Assembly: GCA_036417435.1 (NCBI GenBank)
Contig: CM070899.1
Span: 70,500,501 to 70,564,500, forward strand
Direction of reading: 5' to 3'
Source: Inia geoffrensis
Taxonomy: Eukaryota; Chordata; Mammalia; Artiodactyla; Iniidae
DNA length: 64,000 bases
This document shows positions 62,101 through 64,000 of the stretch, one piece after another. Every line of letters begins with the position of its first letter. The stretch's first letter is position 1. The position numbers and the translations under genes were made by a program. Under the pieces are notes generated by a model that was not told the origin of the DNA, did no database searches, and was given only the letters and a program-made list of their open reading frames with translations.

Positions 62101-63075
62101 TGTTTATATTTCCAAGAATCAGTTGTTGGCTTAGTTAATCTTTTCTATTGTTTTCTGGTTCTCTATGTCATTTGTTTCTTTTCTAATCTTTATTATTTCC
62201 TTCCTCCTGCTAACTTTGGCCTCATTTTATTCTTCTTCTTCTAGCTCCCTATGTCATGTAGTGAGGTTTCTTCTTTGAGATCTTTCTTGTTACTAATATA
62301 GGCATTTATTGCTAAGAAATTTTCTCTTTGAAATGCTTTTGCTGCATTCCATAAGTTTGGGTAATGTTGTGTTTCCATTTTTGTTTTTCTCAAAATACTA
62401 TTCTATAGTTCCCTTAATTTCTTCTTTGATTCATTGGCTGTTCAGGAGAATGTTGTTTAATTTCCATGTATTAGTGAATTTCTGATTTTCCTCCTGTTAT
62501 TGATATCTAGTTTTATGTCATTGTGGTCAAATAAGATACTTGGTATGATTTCAAACTCTGAATATTTTAAGACTTTTTTTGTGACTGGGATAGACAATAA
62601 AATATTGTCTATCCTAGAAAACATTCCATGCATGCTTGAGAAAAATATGTATTCTGCTGTTGTCAGAGTATTCCATATCTGTTAGGTCCATTTGGTCTAT
62701 AGTTCTGTCAAATCCGCTCTTTCCTTTTTGATTCTCTGCGTCAGCTATCTATTGTTTTGATAGAGTATTAATGTCCCTAACTGTTACTATATTGCTGTTT
62801 ATTTTTCCTTGTAGCTCTTTACTTTTTGCTCCAGTGTTGGGTACATTATTTTTATGTCTTCTTGATAGATTGGTCCCTTTATCATTATATAATGACTTCT
62901 TTGTCTCTTGTTACCATTTTTAGTTTAAAAACCATTTTGTCTGATTTAAGTGTAGCTAACCCTAATAGTTTTTTTTTTTTTTTGAAAACATTTGCTTGAA
63001 ATATCTTTTTCTATACCTTCGTTCTCAGCCTATGTATGTCTTTAGGACTAAAGTGAGTCCTTATATGAAATATGT
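59200..63075 (-). mobile_element. Old L1 (L1MA-like), 3'UTR through most of ORF2
   Basis: 3'UTR words start near 59200 (TTGTACATTACATCCCTAGT near 59229). ORF2 then runs backwards: end region near 59650-59900, RT region from about 61000 to 61600, and N-terminal side near 62900-63075. Short frames survive (60633-60965, 61218-61469, 61742-61966) that translate as ORF2 pieces, for example [11 protein letters not shown] and [14 protein letters not shown] roughly 80-bp segment is repeated in the RT (61400-61550). No ORF1 or 5'UTR was recognised beyond 63075. Confidence 0.85.
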
Positions 63076-63564
63076 GTCTACCTTGGAGTATATAAGCCCC
63101 AAGGGTAAAGAATTTTGACAAATGAGAAAGTTAACAGGGATATGCAAAAATAAACATATATACATAAATACATGGCCTCTATAAGTCTATAAACACAGAG
63201 GAAGTGAAACAGCTCTTAAATTTCATTTAAAGAACAATTCTATTATTTTATGTATATAATGCTGACCGTATAATGCACAGGATTCCTGAAATAGGAAAAA
63301 TATGAATAATTCATTTGATTGATCCATCTAAAAATTGGTATATTAAGAAAAAGGGGAAAGATAGTACATGAATTAAAAATGTCTGGGAGAGATCGACCCA
63401 TTTTGTTGTTTAAAATAATAGTAACTATCGAAAAACGAATTAACTTAATGTCTGCTATTCCTGATACCATAGCTGGGACAACACAGAGGGCAAAATGACT
63501 ATAGCAAAACCAAAGCTCTGAGGGAAAAATGTTTGTAAAGCCTATTGAAATCTTCCAGTGCAAC
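63076..63564. other. Apparently single-copy stretch
   Basis: No feature recognised; no convincing coding frame. Confidence 0.5.
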
Positions 63565-63579
63565 AAAAATTATTGTACA

Positions 63580-63785
63580 GGGCTTCCCTGGTAGTGCAGT
63601 GGTTGAGAAGTCCGCCTGCTGATGCAGGGGACACGGGTTCGTGCCCCGGTCTGGGAAGATCCCACATGCCGCGGAGTGGCTGGTCCCCGTGAGCCATGGC
63701 TGCTGAGCCTGTGCGTCCGGAGCCTGTGCTCCACAACGGGAGAGGCCACAGCAGTGAGAGGCCCACGTACCACAAAAAAAGAAAA
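63580..63785 (+). mobile_element. CHR-type SINE
   Basis: A plus-strand SINE, GGGCTTCCCTGGTAGTGCAG, with an A-rich tail (one G interruption) ending near 63785. A perfect 15-bp target duplication AAAAATTATTGTACA flanks it (63565-63579 and 63786-63800). A and B boxes are recognisable. Confidence 0.96.
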
Positions 63786-64000
63786 AAAAATTATTGTACA
63801 TTTTATAAGTAATCAATAAAATCCAGTTTTGGGGGGAAAGGTGGAAAAACAATTTGGTGACTTGGTCATCTTACGAATTGGTCTTTCAGTGAATCAGTTG
63901 TTTGGCAAACTATATTCCTTTCTGCCAGAAAATTGTCTTTAACAAAATGACTTTCAGAGAATTAGTCTGCTGTTTTTATCAGCTGTCCTGTGTTTAATCT

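Overview
The window is AT-rich mammalian nuclear DNA built almost entirely of interspersed repeats. I could support no cellular protein-coding gene, exon, rRNA, tRNA gene or CRISPR array. Eight to nine tRNA(Glu)-derived SINEs have a head reading GGGCTTCCCTGGTGG and a body ending AGAGGCCCACGTACCAC plus poly(A). That is the CHR SINE group of whales and hippos. The young L1 3' ends are of cetartiodactyl type. Together they point to a cetacean, or a close relative; the species cannot be read from this window.

Layout. 1-5.1 kb: two old plus-strand L1 fragments, broken by a younger L1 3' end, a Tigger-like DNA transposon, a (CA)n tract and a SINE. 5.1-8.76 kb: apparently single-copy. 8.76-10.6 kb: a 5'-truncated minus-strand L1 carrying two SINEs at one target site, with a third SINE at its 5' edge. 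10.6-16.56 kb: mostly single-copy with MIR, L2-like and Tigger-like relics. 16.56-25.9 kb: stacked old minus-strand L1s, with a five-unit 36-bp minisatellite. 26.23-33.57 kb: the centrepiece, an essentially full-length minus-strand L1 with a CpG-rich 5'UTR, an ORF1 with three visible lesions and an ORF2 broken by one visible stop. 33.70-35.52 kb: a second L1 in which the 5'UTR is joined directly to the 3'UTR with both ORFs missing. 35.5-40.1 kb: an old L1M5/HAL1-like segment with a long-form SINE, single-copy DNA, and an old L1 that also appears to lack its centre. 40.1-44.64 kb: single-copy with two SINEs. 44.65-46.78 kb: a 5'-truncated plus-strand L1 with clean 12-bp target duplications. 46.8-49.3 kb: single-copy. 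49.3-53.5 kb: old plus-strand L1 fragments. 53.5-59.2 kb: mostly single-copy with hAT-Charlie and MIR relics and an unexplained 161-codon open frame. 59.2-63.1 kb: an old minus-strand L1. 63.1-64 kb: single-copy with one SINE.

How the parts work together. The only proteins visible are L1 ORF1p (RNA-binding coiled-coil protein) and ORF2p (endonuclease plus reverse transcriptase). L1 machinery also inserts SINEs in trans, which explains the poly(A) tails and target-site duplications around most SINEs here. The window reads as a record of successive insertions. The most informative items are the nearly intact ORF2, the ORF-less L1 with both ends retained, the same-site double SINE insertion, and the internal tandem duplication in an L1 promoter region. 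Repeat family names are from memory of consensus sequences, not from a database search.
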